A stretch of DNA of 64,000 bases from Qipengyuania sp. HL-TH1 (GTDB taxonomy: Bacteria > Pseudomonadota > Alphaproteobacteria > Sphingomonadales > Sphingomonadaceae), in contig NZ_CP142675.1 of assembly GCF_036365825.1 (NCBI RefSeq), forward strand, positions 992,001 through 1,056,000, read 5' to 3'. Under the pieces are notes generated by a model that saw only the letters and a list, made by a program, of their open reading frames with translations, was not told the DNA's origin and did no database searches. Positions 8,501-16,520 of this stretch are shown piece after piece. Numbering within the stretch: position 1 is the stretch's first letter; each line of letters begins with the position of its first letter. The position numbers and the translations under genes are program-made.

Positions 8501-9118
8501 GAGGAAGTGGTGGCCGATTACCAGACCACGCGGCTGAGCCTGAAAGCGCACCCGATGTCCTTCCTGCGCGCCAGCCTGGCCGAACGCGGCTTCGTGCGCG
8601 CCAGCGATCTGCGCAGCCGCAAGTTCCGCAGCATGGTGCATGTCGCGGGCGTGGTGCTGATCCGCCAGCGACCGGGCAGCGCCAAGGGGGTCTGCTTCAT
8701 CACGCTGGAAGACGAAACCGGCGTTATCAACCTCGTGGTCTGGCCCGATCTGAAGGAAAAACAACGCCGTGTGGTCATGGGTTCACGGCTGATGGAGGTG
8801 CGCGGCCGGGTCGAATATGACGACGAGGTGATCCATGTGATCGCGCATCACATGGAGGATGCGACGCACCAGCTCTATCGGCTCTCCGACGACATGCTCA
8901 ATGCGCCGGTCGCGCGCGCGGACCATGTCACGACGCCGCTGCCCGCCAAGTTCAACCCGCGCGACAATCTCAGGGAAGGCGGGGACGACCCCTACCGGCC
9001 GGTCGAGCCATGGGAGGAGCCCCCGCCGGGCAATCGCGAGTGCGGGTGGTTCGGCCCCAATTCGGGCGGGCATCCGCGTGATGCGCGGATCATTCCCCCG
9101 AGCCGCGACTTCCACTAG
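5534..9118 (+). CDS. dnaE2: DnaE2, error-prone DNA polymerase III alpha subunit
   Basis: 1194 residues, the usual size for DnaE2 and longer than ImuB partners alone. An N-terminal PHP domain begins near residue 30 (LGLVSCFSFLRGASDAVDLV). The catalytic palm contains PPDIDVDFE with the metal-binding aspartates at about residues 440 and 442. Further C-terminal are the QEQAMKIALDAAQFSSKEAN region and an OB-fold (VHVAGVVLIRQRPGSAKG). DnaE2 carries out the damage-tolerant synthesis step with ImuA/ImuB. No LexA box is visible in its own upstream gap, so it is probably transcribed from the 2538 promoter through the radical SAM gene and udgX. Confidence 0.95.
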   Translation: MPENDLQIPKRTIELDPASIEAPPRSPFVELGLVSCFSFLRGASDAVDLVLQARALGYDAIGIADANTMAGVVRIHTEAKTLKLKPLIGCRIETVQGLAFLAYPRNRAGYGQLCRLISAGRMRTLDGEWQAKGACDISLAMLAGHAGDVQLILLPPRDLDQRFAVTVPNNVVPFPPGSRTEASEGGQADRVRVEGTLSDILPHIAAQLPTLRHLAASFLYTDSDIARIERLDALARAHDLGILATNDVHYATPDRRPLQDVMTAIRHKTTVAAAGHLLESNGERYLKPPATMIRLFERWPHAIAATREVADACDFSLDELAYEYPEEIYPDGQAPQQYLTSQTWKGAAWRYPGGVPETVRETIERELALIGKLDLARYFLTIKDIVDYARGVDPPILCQGRGSAANSAVCYCLGITSVDPAKHALLFDRFISEERKEPPDIDVDFEHERREEVIQYIYRKYGRHRAGLCATVIHYRPRMAIREVGKAMGLTEDVTAALAKTVWGGWGREISEKHAAETGMDVRDPHLRRVLKLTEQMIGMPRHLSQHVGGFILTESALTETVPIGNGAMPERSFIEWDKDDIEALGILKVDVLALGMLTCIRKCLDLLDDHYNRPLSLASVPREDPETYAMLRKGDSLGVFQVESRAQMNMLPRLRPREFYDLVIQVAIVRPGPIQGDMVHPYLKRRRGAEQVVIPAPAPEHGPPDELSSILERTLGVPIFQEQAMKIALDAAQFSSKEANRLRKAMATFRSRGMVDELQDMMVERMVERGYDREFAQRCFNQIRGFGEYGFPESHAASFAHLVYVSSWLKCHFPAAFGCALLNSQPMGFYAPAQIVRDAREHGVSVLAADVNLSQWDCTLEDIGGGTPASGRERGRGRQDRNIALRLGLRQVDGLPEAVAARLIAEREAGGAYADVAALKDRARIGPAHIERLASGDCFGSMQLSRRQALWDARSIVGGADLPLFAAAAARDEGAETARTQLPAMPLSEEVVADYQTTRLSLKAHPMSFLRASLAERGFVRASDLRSRKFRSMVHVAGVVLIRQRPGSAKGVCFITLEDETGVINLVVWPDLKEKQRRVVMGSRLMEVRGRVEYDDEVIHVIAHHMEDATHQLYRLSDDMLNAPVARADHVTTPLPAKFNPRDNLREGGDDPYRPVEPWEEPPPGNRECGWFGPNSGGHPRDARIIPPSRDFH

Positions 9119-9127
9119 GCGCGCTGC

Positions 9128-9763
9128 ATGATCGATGCCGAAAAGCTCGCTGCCTTCGCGCTGGTGACCGCGACCACCAGCCTGGTGCCGGGGCAATCGA
9201 TGCTGTTCGTCATGGGGCAGGCGGTCTGGCGCGGCGCGCGGTCGGGCTGGGCGGCGCTGCTGGGCATGCAGATCGGGTACCTGGTGTGGTGGGTGCTGGT
9301 CGCGTTCGGGCTCGGCACGCTCGCCGCGGCCTATCCGCTCGCCTTCCGGGTGCTGGCCTTTGCGGGGATCGGCTATCTCGCATGGCTCGGCATTACGGCG
9401 ATCCGGCACTCCTTCCACGCGGGGGAGGAAACGCCGCCAACTGCCCGCGCGCCTTCGCGCCATGCCTTTCGCGACGGCATCCTCATCGCCATCGGCAATC
9501 CCAAGTCGCTGATCTACATGCTCGCGATCATCCCGCCCTTCGTCGATGCCGCATCGCCGATCGGGCCGCAGATCATCCTTCTCGCCGTTCTCGCCCTCGT
9601 GATCGACGTGCCGGTCGGGGCGCTGTACATCGGTGCCGGACAACGGCTCGCCCGCCTGATGGCGCGCGCTGCGACGCGCCGCTGGATCGATCGCGGTATT
9701 GGAACGGTTTTCCTCCTGATAGCGGCCCTCGTCTTGGCCGAATTACTGGGGACTAAGCTGTGA
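9128..9763 (+). CDS. LysE/RhtB family amino-acid exporter
   Basis: 211 residues with about six hydrophobic segments. The family signature near the N-terminus is clear (TTSLVPGQSMLFVMGQAVWRG), as is the later GNPKSLIYMLAIIPPF motif. LysE/RhtB proteins export amino acids or homoserine lactone-like compounds across the inner membrane; the substrate cannot be told from sequence. The gene begins 9 bases after dnaE2 and ends in a GTGA overlap with the extensin-like gene, so it may be read through from dnaE2. Confidence 0.9.
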   Translation: MIDAEKLAAFALVTATTSLVPGQSMLFVMGQAVWRGARSGWAALLGMQIGYLVWWVLVAFGLGTLAAAYPLAFRVLAFAGIGYLAWLGITAIRHSFHAGEETPPTARAPSRHAFRDGILIAIGNPKSLIYMLAIIPPFVDAASPIGPQIILLAVLALVIDVPVGALYIGAGQRLARLMARAATRRWIDRGIGTVFLLIAALVLAELLGTKL

Positions 9764-10485
9764 CACGGATGATTTCGCGACGGATCGGAGACTTTGCCGG
9801 CGACCGGCGGGTGGCACTGCTGCTGATCGCGGCGGGACTTTTGCTGAGCGGCCGGGTCTGGCTCGCCGAGCATCCCGAGCACAATCCCTGGGCACCGCTC
9901 GACCTGCGCGATCCGGTGGGTTGGGCGACCGATCGCAAGCTGCTCGCGCTGCGTGAGGATGCTCCGGCATGCCGCGCGGTGCTCGAGCGCAGCGATATCG
10001 CGCATGATGTGCTCGAACCCGCGGGCGAGGGCGCGTGTCGGCGAGAGGACCGCACACGGCTCGCCGACTATCCGCTCAGTCCCGATACGCCGCCGGTCAC
10101 CTGTCCTGCGTCGATCGCGCTGCTGCTATGGGAGCGTGACGTGCTCGAGCCCGCTGCGCAGGCGATCTTCGGATCGGAAATCGCGCGGATAGAACATCTT
10201 GGCGCCTATTCCTGCCGCCGTCTCTATGGCCGCGATTCGGGAGCGTGGAGCGAACATGCGACTGCCAATGCGATCGATATCGCAGGCTTCGTCCTTACCG
10301 ATGGAACGCGGATCAGCGTGCTGCGCGACTGGGACGGGGAGGGGGACAAAGCGCAATTCCTGCGTACCGTGCGCGATGGTGCCTGCGGCAGCTTCGCGAC
10401 CGTGCTCTCACCCGATTACAATGCCGCGCATGCGGACCATTTCCATCTCGACATGAGCCCGCGCTGGCGCGGCGTCTGCCGGTAG
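9760..10485 (+). CDS. extensin-like family protein (M15-like peptidase fold)
   Basis: 241 residues from a GTG overlapping the lysE stop. A single N-terminal membrane anchor lies at about residues 19-33 (VALLLIAAGLLLSG). The rest is the extensin-like C-terminal domain, with paired cysteines (CPASIALLLW, YSCRRLYGR, DGACGSF) and the metal-site pattern SEHATANAIDIAGF plus HADHFHLDM. That histidine/aspartate layout resembles D-Ala-D-Ala carboxypeptidase-type zinc peptidases, so a cell-wall role outside the inner membrane is likely. It converges on phoB with a one-base gap. Confidence 0.85.
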   Translation: MTRMISRRIGDFAGDRRVALLLIAAGLLLSGRVWLAEHPEHNPWAPLDLRDPVGWATDRKLLALREDAPACRAVLERSDIAHDVLEPAGEGACRREDRTRLADYPLSPDTPPVTCPASIALLLWERDVLEPAAQAIFGSEIARIEHLGAYSCRRLYGRDSGAWSEHATANAIDIAGFVLTDGTRISVLRDWDGEGDKAQFLRTVRDGACGSFATVLSPDYNAAHADHFHLDMSPRWRGVCR

Positions 10486-10486
10486 G

Positions 10487-11212
10487 TCAGGCCTCGAGCG
10501 AATAGCCCGCACTGCGCACCGTGCGCACCGGATCCTTGGCGCCGTCGATCTCGATCGCCTTGCGCAGGCGCCGGATGTGGACATCGACCGTGCGCAGCTC
10601 GATCTCGCTCTCGGTGCCCCAGACCCCGTCGAGCAGCTGCCCGCGGCTGAACACGCGGCCCGGGCTTTCCATGAAGAACTTGAGCAGCCGGTATTCGGTC
10701 GGACCGAGTTGCAAGGTACGCCCGCGGCGGGTCACCTTGTGCGCCACCGGGTCGAGCGTGATATCGCCGACCTCGATGCTTTCGCCGGCCAGCGCGGGGC
10801 GAATACGGCGCATGACTGCGGCCACGCGGGCGAGCAACTCGCGCGGTGAGAAGGGCTTGGTGAGGTAATCGTCGGCGCCCGTATCGAGGCCGCGCACGCG
10901 GTCATCCTCGGCCTCGCGCGCGGTCAGCATGATGATCGGGACGTGCGCGGTTTCCTTGTCGCGGCGCAGGCGGCGACAGACCTCGATCCCGCTGGTCCCT
11001 TCGATCATCCAGTCGAGAATGACGAGATCGGGGACATCTTCGGTGGCGAGCAACAGCGCTTCATCGCCATCGGAGGTCGTGCGGACCTGATAGCCTTCAT
11101 TGGTAAAGCGGTATTCGAGCAGTTCGGAGAGGGCGGGATCGTCCTCTACCAGGAGCAATTTGGCGGCGTGCAAATTCTTGCCTTTCCGGGAAAACTCAGT
11201 CTCGGTCGACAC
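10487..11212 (-). CDS. phoB: PhoB, phosphate regulon response regulator
   Basis: 241 residues. The receiver domain has the acidic pocket at Glu23-Asp25 and the phosphoacceptor Asp67 (LVILDWMI). A C-terminal OmpR/PhoB winged helix ends in VRTVRSAGYSLEA. It activates phosphate-starvation genes by binding Pho boxes after phosphorylation by PhoR. It is the last gene of the minus-strand Pho locus, 31 bases after phoU. The start used is a GTG at 11212 without a convincing Shine-Dalgarno, so the true start could be slightly downstream, before AAKLLLVEDD. Confidence 0.95.
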   Translation of the reverse strand: MSTETEFSRKGKNLHAAKLLLVEDDPALSELLEYRFTNEGYQVRTTSDGDEALLLATEDVPDLVILDWMIEGTSGIEVCRRLRRDKETAHVPIIMLTAREAEDDRVRGLDTGADDYLTKPFSPRELLARVAAVMRRIRPALAGESIEVGDITLDPVAHKVTRRGRTLQLGPTEYRLLKFFMESPGRVFSRGQLLDGVWGTESEIELRTVDVHIRRLRKAIEIDGAKDPVRTVRSAGYSLEA

Positions 11213-11243
11213 CGCTTTATGACCTTCGCACTACGGTTTTGTG

Positions 11244-11924
11244 TCAACCGTCCTCGTCGAGAGGATAGTTTCCGGTAGCCGCAAAGTGCACCATTTCGGC
11301 CACATTGGTGGCATGGTCGCCGATGCGCTCGAGATTGCGCGCCACGAACAGCATCTGTGCCGCGCTCGAGATGGTCGAGGGGTTCTCGACCATGTGGCTG
11401 ACGAGGTTGCGGAAGATCGAATTGTAGAAGGCATCGACCTTTTCGTCGGCAGCGATCACTTCGCGCGCCAGTTCGGCGTCGCGCGCGGCATAGGCGGTCA
11501 GCACGTCATGGACCATTTCCGCGGCCACTTCGGCCATGGCGGGCAGCAGGGTCAGCGGTTCGAACTGCTTGCGATTGCCGCCGATTTCCTTGCTCGCCTT
11601 GGCGATGTTCTTCGAATAGTCGCCGATCCGCTCGACCACGCCGGCGATCTTGAGCGCGGCGATCACTTCGCGCAGGTCGTCGGCCATCGGGGCGCGCAGT
11701 GCGATGATGCGCACGGAGAGCTTGTCGATCTCGCTTTCGAGCGCGTCGATTTTCTTGTCGCCCTTGACGACCTTGTCGGCCAGTTCGTCGTCGCCCTTGA
11801 CGAGCGCCTCGAGCGACTGGGCGATGGCGGCTTCCGCCAGCCCGCCCATCTCGGCGATCAGCCCGCGCAGACGGGTGATGTCCTCATCGAAGGCCTTAAC
11901 GGTATGTTCTTGCATCGGATTCAT
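11244..11924 (-). CDS. phoU: PhoU, negative regulator of phosphate signalling
   Basis: 226 residues from ATG 11924 (MNPMQEHTVKAF). A longer in-frame start would overlap pstB and is rejected. It shows two PhoU repeats of three-helix bundles, each with the typical KVxxGDxxID/ExxxD metal-binding acidic pattern (VVKGDKKIDALESEID; VIAADEKVDAFYNSI). PhoU links the Pst transporter to PhoR and keeps PhoB off when phosphate is plentiful. It begins 4 bases after the pstB stop. Confidence 0.95.
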   Translation of the reverse strand: MNPMQEHTVKAFDEDITRLRGLIAEMGGLAEAAIAQSLEALVKGDDELADKVVKGDKKIDALESEIDKLSVRIIALRAPMADDLREVIAALKIAGVVERIGDYSKNIAKASKEIGGNRKQFEPLTLLPAMAEVAAEMVHDVLTAYAARDAELAREVIAADEKVDAFYNSIFRNLVSHMVENPSTISSAAQMLFVARNLERIGDHATNVAEMVHFAATGNYPLDEDG

Positions 11925-11928
11925 GGCC

Positions 11929-12717
11929 TTATCCGTAACGCCCCGTGATGTAATCCTGGGTCCGCTGCTCGTGCGGGTTGGTGAAAATGTCTGAGGTGCG
12001 GCCATACTCTACCATTTTCCCGAGATGGAAAAAGGCGGTACGTTGGCTGACGCGGGCAGCCTGCTGCATGGAATGGGTAACGATCACGATGGCGTAACGA
12101 CCGTTGAGTTCGGCAATCAGTTCCTCGATCTTCGCGGTGGCGATCGGATCGAGTGCGGAGCAGGGCTCGTCCATCAGGATAACCTCGGGGTCGACCGCGA
12201 TGGCGCGGGCAATGCACAGGCGTTGCTGTTGGCCGCCCGAAAGCGCCGTGCCGCTGTCCAGCAGCCGGTCCTTCACCTCTTCCCACAGCCCCGCGCGCTT
12301 GAGCGACTTCTCGACGATCGCGTCGAGCTCGTCCTTGCCCTCGGCAAGACCGTGGATCTTGGGGCCATAGGCGATGTTGTCGTAGATCGACTTGGGGAAG
12401 GGGTTGGGTTTCTGGAACACCATCCCGACGCGGGCGCGCAACTGGACGACATCCATGCCCGAGGAATAGATGTCTTCCCCGTCGAGTTCGATGCACCCTT
12501 CGACGCGCGCCGAAGGAATGGTGTCGTTCATGCGGTTGAGCGTGCGCAGGAAAGTCGACTTGCCGCAGCCCGAGGGACCGATGAAGGCGGTCACATATTC
12601 GGTCGGGATGTCGATCGAAACCTCGTCGATCGCCTTCTTGTCGCCGTAGAACACGGAGACGGCATTGGCGCTCATCTTGGCTTCGGTCTTCTCGAGGTTG
12701 TCGTGGACTACGGTCAC
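11929..12717 (-). CDS. pstB: PstB, phosphate ABC transporter ATPase
   Basis: 262 residues. The Walker A motif GPSGCGKST, signature [14 protein letters not shown] and Walker B VILMDEP followed by [14 protein letters not shown] are the specific PstB pattern. It powers high-affinity phosphate import through PstC/PstA. The start is a GTG that overlaps the pstA stop as GTGA, so translation is coupled. Confidence 0.97.
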   Translation of the reverse strand: MTVVHDNLEKTEAKMSANAVSVFYGDKKAIDEVSIDIPTEYVTAFIGPSGCGKSTFLRTLNRMNDTIPSARVEGCIELDGEDIYSSGMDVVQLRARVGMVFQKPNPFPKSIYDNIAYGPKIHGLAEGKDELDAIVEKSLKRAGLWEEVKDRLLDSGTALSGGQQQRLCIARAIAVDPEVILMDEPCSALDPIATAKIEELIAELNGRYAIVIVTHSMQQAARVSQRTAFFHLGKMVEYGRTSDIFTNPHEQRTQDYITGRYG

Positions 12718-13964
12718 CAGGTTTTCTCGAATTTGTTACGCAGGTAAATGGCGAGCCCGTTCATCACGAGCAGGAACAGCAATAGCACGATAATCGCCGC
12801 GCTGGTGCGTTCCACGAAGCCGCGGTCGATTTCGTCCGACCACAGGAAAATCTGCATCGGCAGCACGGTCGCGGGCGAGGTGAAGCCATCGGGCGGGGTG
12901 GCGACGAAGGCGCGCATGCCGATCATCAGCAGCGGGGCGGTTTCGCCCAGCGCGCGTGCCATGCCGATGATCGTGCCGGTCAGGATCCCCGGCAGCGCGA
13001 GCGGCAGGACGTGGTGGAACACCACCTGCACGGGCGATGCGCCGATGGCCAGCGCGCCATCGCGAATGCTCGGCGGGACCGCCTTGATCGCATTGCGCCC
13101 GGCGATGACGATGACCGGCATGGTCATCAGCGCCAGCGTCATACCGCCAATCAGCGGGGCCGATCGCAGATTGGGGAACAGCGTCAGGAACACCGCGAGC
13201 CCCAGCAGGCCGAAAATGATCGACGGGACCGCCGCCAGATTGTTGATCGACAGTTCGATCAGGTCGGTCCAGCGGTTCTTGGGAGCGTATTCCTCGAGAT
13301 ATAGCGCCGCGAGCACACCGATCGGGAAGGCCAGCAGGAGGGTGACGACCATCGTCAGCAGCGAGCCCTTCAGCGCTCCCCAGATACCTGCCTGCTGCGG
13401 ATTGGTGGCATCCGATCGCCCAAGGAATCCCGGATCGAAGTTCTTCGACAGCCGTCCGTCCTCATAAAGGCCGATGGCGAGTGCCTGCATATCTGACGAG
13501 CCTTCGCCTTCATAGCCCGACGCGAGGTCGGCCGAGGCGGGCAGCCAGAAGCTTTCGCTGCGCTGGAGCAGTGCAGGATCGGCGATCACCGCAGCGGCGA
13601 CATCGCGCCAGGCCTGCGCGCCGAGTTCGTCGGCGGCATCCTCGCCCAGTTCTTCCGCTGCGAAATATTGCACGACATCGCGCAGGCCCTGCGCCTCGAG
13701 CGAAGCGAGCGCCCCCGGCTGCGCCATCGTATCGGGACTGGCGGCGATGCCGGCCTGCGTGAAGTCGATCGGGACTTCCATCTCGACGCGCTGGAAGCCG
13801 CCGATGCCGTTGAAGGTCATTGTTCCGAGCAGGAAGACCAGCACCGCGATCGAGAACACGATCGCGCCGAGGCCGAGCGCGCGGAAGCGCTTCTCGGAGG
13901 CGTAGCGTTTTTTCAGCCGCGCTTCGAATTCGGGCGTGCGCGTGGGGGCGATGCGCTCACTCAT
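12714..13964 (-). CDS. pstA: PstA, phosphate ABC transporter permease
   Basis: 416 residues, longer than the E. coli protein because of a periplasmic insert after the first membrane segment (about residues 70-190), a form common in alphaproteobacteria. The C-terminal half carries the permease core with the EAA-like loop ([32 protein letters not shown], shown in part). It pairs with PstC in the inner membrane. It overlaps pstC by 8 bases and pstB by 4. Confidence 0.95.
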   Translation of the reverse strand: MSERIAPTRTPEFEARLKKRYASEKRFRALGLGAIVFSIAVLVFLLGTMTFNGIGGFQRVEMEVPIDFTQAGIAASPDTMAQPGALASLEAQGLRDVVQYFAAEELGEDAADELGAQAWRDVAAAVIADPALLQRSESFWLPASADLASGYEGEGSSDMQALAIGLYEDGRLSKNFDPGFLGRSDATNPQQAGIWGALKGSLLTMVVTLLLAFPIGVLAALYLEEYAPKNRWTDLIELSINNLAAVPSIIFGLLGLAVFLTLFPNLRSAPLIGGMTLALMTMPVIVIAGRNAIKAVPPSIRDGALAIGASPVQVVFHHVLPLALPGILTGTIIGMARALGETAPLLMIGMRAFVATPPDGFTSPATVLPMQIFLWSDEIDRGFVERTSAAIIVLLLFLLVMNGLAIYLRNKFEKTW

Positions 13965-15342
13965 ATGCTTCGCGATACCTTTTGACGACGCGCAGGGCGA
14001 CGAAGTTCAGACCCAGTGTCACCATGAACAGGACGAAACCCAGGGCAAAGGCGCTGAGCGTGGCGGGGTGGTCGAAACTGCCTTCCCCGGTCAGCATGGC
14101 GACGATCTGCACGGTCACCGTGGTCATCGATTCGAGTGGATTGGCGGAGAGATTGGCGGCGGTCGATGCCGCCATCACCACGATCATCGTCTCGCCGATG
14201 GCGCGGCTGATCGCCAGCATGATCCCGGCAACGATACCGGGCAGCGCAGCGGGGATCATCACGCGCTTGATCGTTTCCGAGCGCGTGGCGCCCATCGCCA
14301 GGCTGCCGTCGCGCATCGCGCCGGGCACTGCGGCAATCGAATCGTCGGCCATCGAGGACACGAAGGGAATGATCATCACGCCCATCACGAGGCCTGCGGC
14401 CAGCGCACTTTCGCTCGACGGGTTCGATACCCCCAGGCTCATCGCAAGGTCGCGGATCGCCGGGGCGATCGTCAGCGCGGCGAAATAGCCATAGACCACC
14501 GTCGGCACGCCTGCGAGGATCTCCAGCGCGGGCTTGACCCAGCGTCGCAGGGCCGGGTCGGCATATTGCGTGAGGTAGATAGCGCTCATCAGGCCCAGCG
14601 GAATGGCCACGATCATGGCGATGATCGCCCCGATGAACAGCGTCCCCCAGAACAGCGGGACAGCGCCGTAGCGGCTGCCGTCCGGATTGTCGGGATTGGC
14701 CATCGGGTCGGGGCCCCAATGCGTGCCGAACAGGAAGTCGATGGGCGAGACCATGCCGAAGAACCGCACGGTTTCGAATACCAGGCTGGCGAGGATGCCG
14801 ATGGTCGTCAGGATCGCGACCAGCGAGGCGCCCAGCAGGATCGCCATGACGATCCGCTCCACCTTGCTGCGCGCGGCGAAATCGGGCCGCAGCTTGAGGA
14901 AGGCGTACGTACCGGCAAGGAAGGCGATCAGCAGCGCCACGACGATGCCGATCGTGTTGTAGTAGAACAACGCCTCGCGATAGGGTTCGACAAGGCCCGA
15001 GGCTTGCGGATTGAACACTGACGACGCGGCCCCAGTCGCGACCGCGCGCGCTTCGTTGAGGATGGTCTGGCGCTGGAACCCGAAGGCGGGCAGTTCGGCC
15101 GCCGCCGGGCTGGCGAGCACTTGCTGCGTCACGAGACCCGGGGCAATTGCGCTCCACAGCGCGATGAAAGCGACCATGGGCAGGATGACCCACAGCGCGA
15201 CATACCACGCGTGGTAGACCGGCAGGCTGGGCAAGCGACCATCGGCGCTGTCACGCCGGAATGCCCATGCCCGGGCACGGGCCGCCAGCCATCCGGCGAG
15301 CCCGAGCCCCAGGGCCAGGAGAAGCAGGATAGCTGGCGACAT
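13957..15342 (-). CDS. pstC: PstC, phosphate ABC transporter permease
   Basis: 461 residues, also the long alphaproteobacterial form, with an extra N-terminal membrane segment (LLLLALGLGLAGWLAA) before the permease core. The coupling loop is visible in the DSIAAVPGAMRDGSLAMGAT region. It forms the membrane channel with PstA. The gene begins 16 bases after the pstS stop. Confidence 0.95.
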   Translation of the reverse strand: MSPAILLLLALGLGLAGWLAARARAWAFRRDSADGRLPSLPVYHAWYVALWVILPMVAFIALWSAIAPGLVTQQVLASPAAAELPAFGFQRQTILNEARAVATGAASSVFNPQASGLVEPYREALFYYNTIGIVVALLIAFLAGTYAFLKLRPDFAARSKVERIVMAILLGASLVAILTTIGILASLVFETVRFFGMVSPIDFLFGTHWGPDPMANPDNPDGSRYGAVPLFWGTLFIGAIIAMIVAIPLGLMSAIYLTQYADPALRRWVKPALEILAGVPTVVYGYFAALTIAPAIRDLAMSLGVSNPSSESALAAGLVMGVMIIPFVSSMADDSIAAVPGAMRDGSLAMGATRSETIKRVMIPAALPGIVAGIMLAISRAIGETMIVVMAASTAANLSANPLESMTTVTVQIVAMLTGEGSFDHPATLSAFALGFVLFMVTLGLNFVALRVVKRYREAYE

Positions 15343-15358
15343 GGGTTGCTTTCAGACC

Positions 15359-16406
15359 TTACTTGAGCTGCGCGCCGTCGAGCGTGGTGTACTCGGTGGC
15401 TGCCTTCAGGTTGGTCGCCATAACGTCCTCGGGCGATGCGACAAGGCCGATCTTGGCCAGTTCCCCGTCCTTGGCCCACATCTTGGTCCACTGGAGCAGG
15501 TATTCGCGCAGGCCGGGGATCGCATCGAGATGCGCCTTCTTCGCGTAGACATAGAGCGGCCGCGCACCGGGGTAGTCGAAATTGGCGATGTTCTCGTAAG
15601 TCGGCGCGACGCCGTTCATGTCGAGACCCTGCACCTTGTCGGCATTTTCCTCGAGATAGCTGTAGCCGAAGATGCCGACGGCGTTGGGATTGCCCTCGAT
15701 CTTCTGGACGATGAGATTGTCCTGCTCGCCCTGGTCGACATAGGCGCCGTCGGAGCGCACTTCGGTGCACAGCTGCGCGTGGCGATCCTTGTCGCTGTCC
15801 TTCAAGGCTTCCATTTCGGCATTGGTGTCACAGCCGACTTCGAGCACCAGTTCCTTGAGCGCGTCGCGCGTGCCCGAGGTGCTGGGCGGACCGTAGACGA
15901 GGATGGGCTGGTCGGGGAGCGAGGGATCGACATCCGACCAGGTCTGGTTGGTCTGTTCGCCGCCATAGGGCGAAGCGGCAATCGCCTCGTAAACCTGCTT
16001 GGGGGTCAGGCTCATGGTGATCCCGCCCTTGGCCGAGGCGAAGGCAATCCCGTCGAGCCCGACCTGGATTTCGATGACGTCGGTCACGCCATTGGCCTGG
16101 CAGTCGGCGAATTCGCTCGCCTTCATGCGGCGCGAGGCATGCGTCATGTCGGGGGTGTCCGCCCCGAGGCCGGCGCAGAACAGTTTCATCCCGCCGCCGG
16201 TGCCGGTCGATTCGATGATCGGCGAGCGGTAGTCGGGCTGCGCACGCACGAAGGCTTCGGATACGGCCTTGGCGAAGGGGAATACCGTCGAGGAGCCGAC
16301 CGCGCGGATCGAGATCGCGCGATCCGCCGTCGCCGCCATTGGCGCCGCAGGCGGTGAGGGCGACAGCCGATGCCGCGGCGAAGATGAAAGATTTGGTCTT
16401 GCTCAT
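15359..16406 (-). pseudogene. pstS: PstS, phosphate-binding lipoprotein, frameshifted near its 5' end
   Basis: The mature domain (from about 16339 to the stop at 15359) is a complete PstS (IRAVGSSTVFPFAKAVSEAF, STGTGGGMKLFC, YGPPSTSGTRDALKELV). The lipoprotein signal MSKTKSFIFAAASAVALTAC starts at ATG 16406 but in a different frame (offset 67 bases). Skipping one base near 16310 restores a continuous reading SRDL-IRAVGSS, as expected of the family. The mature frame has an in-frame TGA upstream, so the only ATG for it (16339) would give a protein without export signal. Either the gene is broken in this strain or the sequence has a one-base error. A Pho-box-like site lies upstream at 16452-16470. 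Confidence 0.85.
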
Positions 16407-16451
16407 GGATAACCCCTTGTAAGTCTAGCTAGCGGCGCAAAAGCGCCCCAA

Positions 16452-16470
16452 TGTTACATGGTTGCGACAA
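16452..16470 (-). promoter_or_regulatory. candidate Pho box before pstS
   Basis: On the minus strand the site reads TTGTCGCAACCATGTAACA, two TGTxxCA half-sites with the 11-base spacing of Pho boxes. It lies about 46 bases before the pstS ATG. It is a weaker match to the consensus than the porin site, but its place in front of a Pho-regulated gene supports it. PhoB would be the activator. Confidence 0.55.
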
Positions 16471-16520
16471 TATTTTGACCAGTGGTCCGCAGCGCGGAAA
16501 TAAACGCGTTTCCCGGCCTG

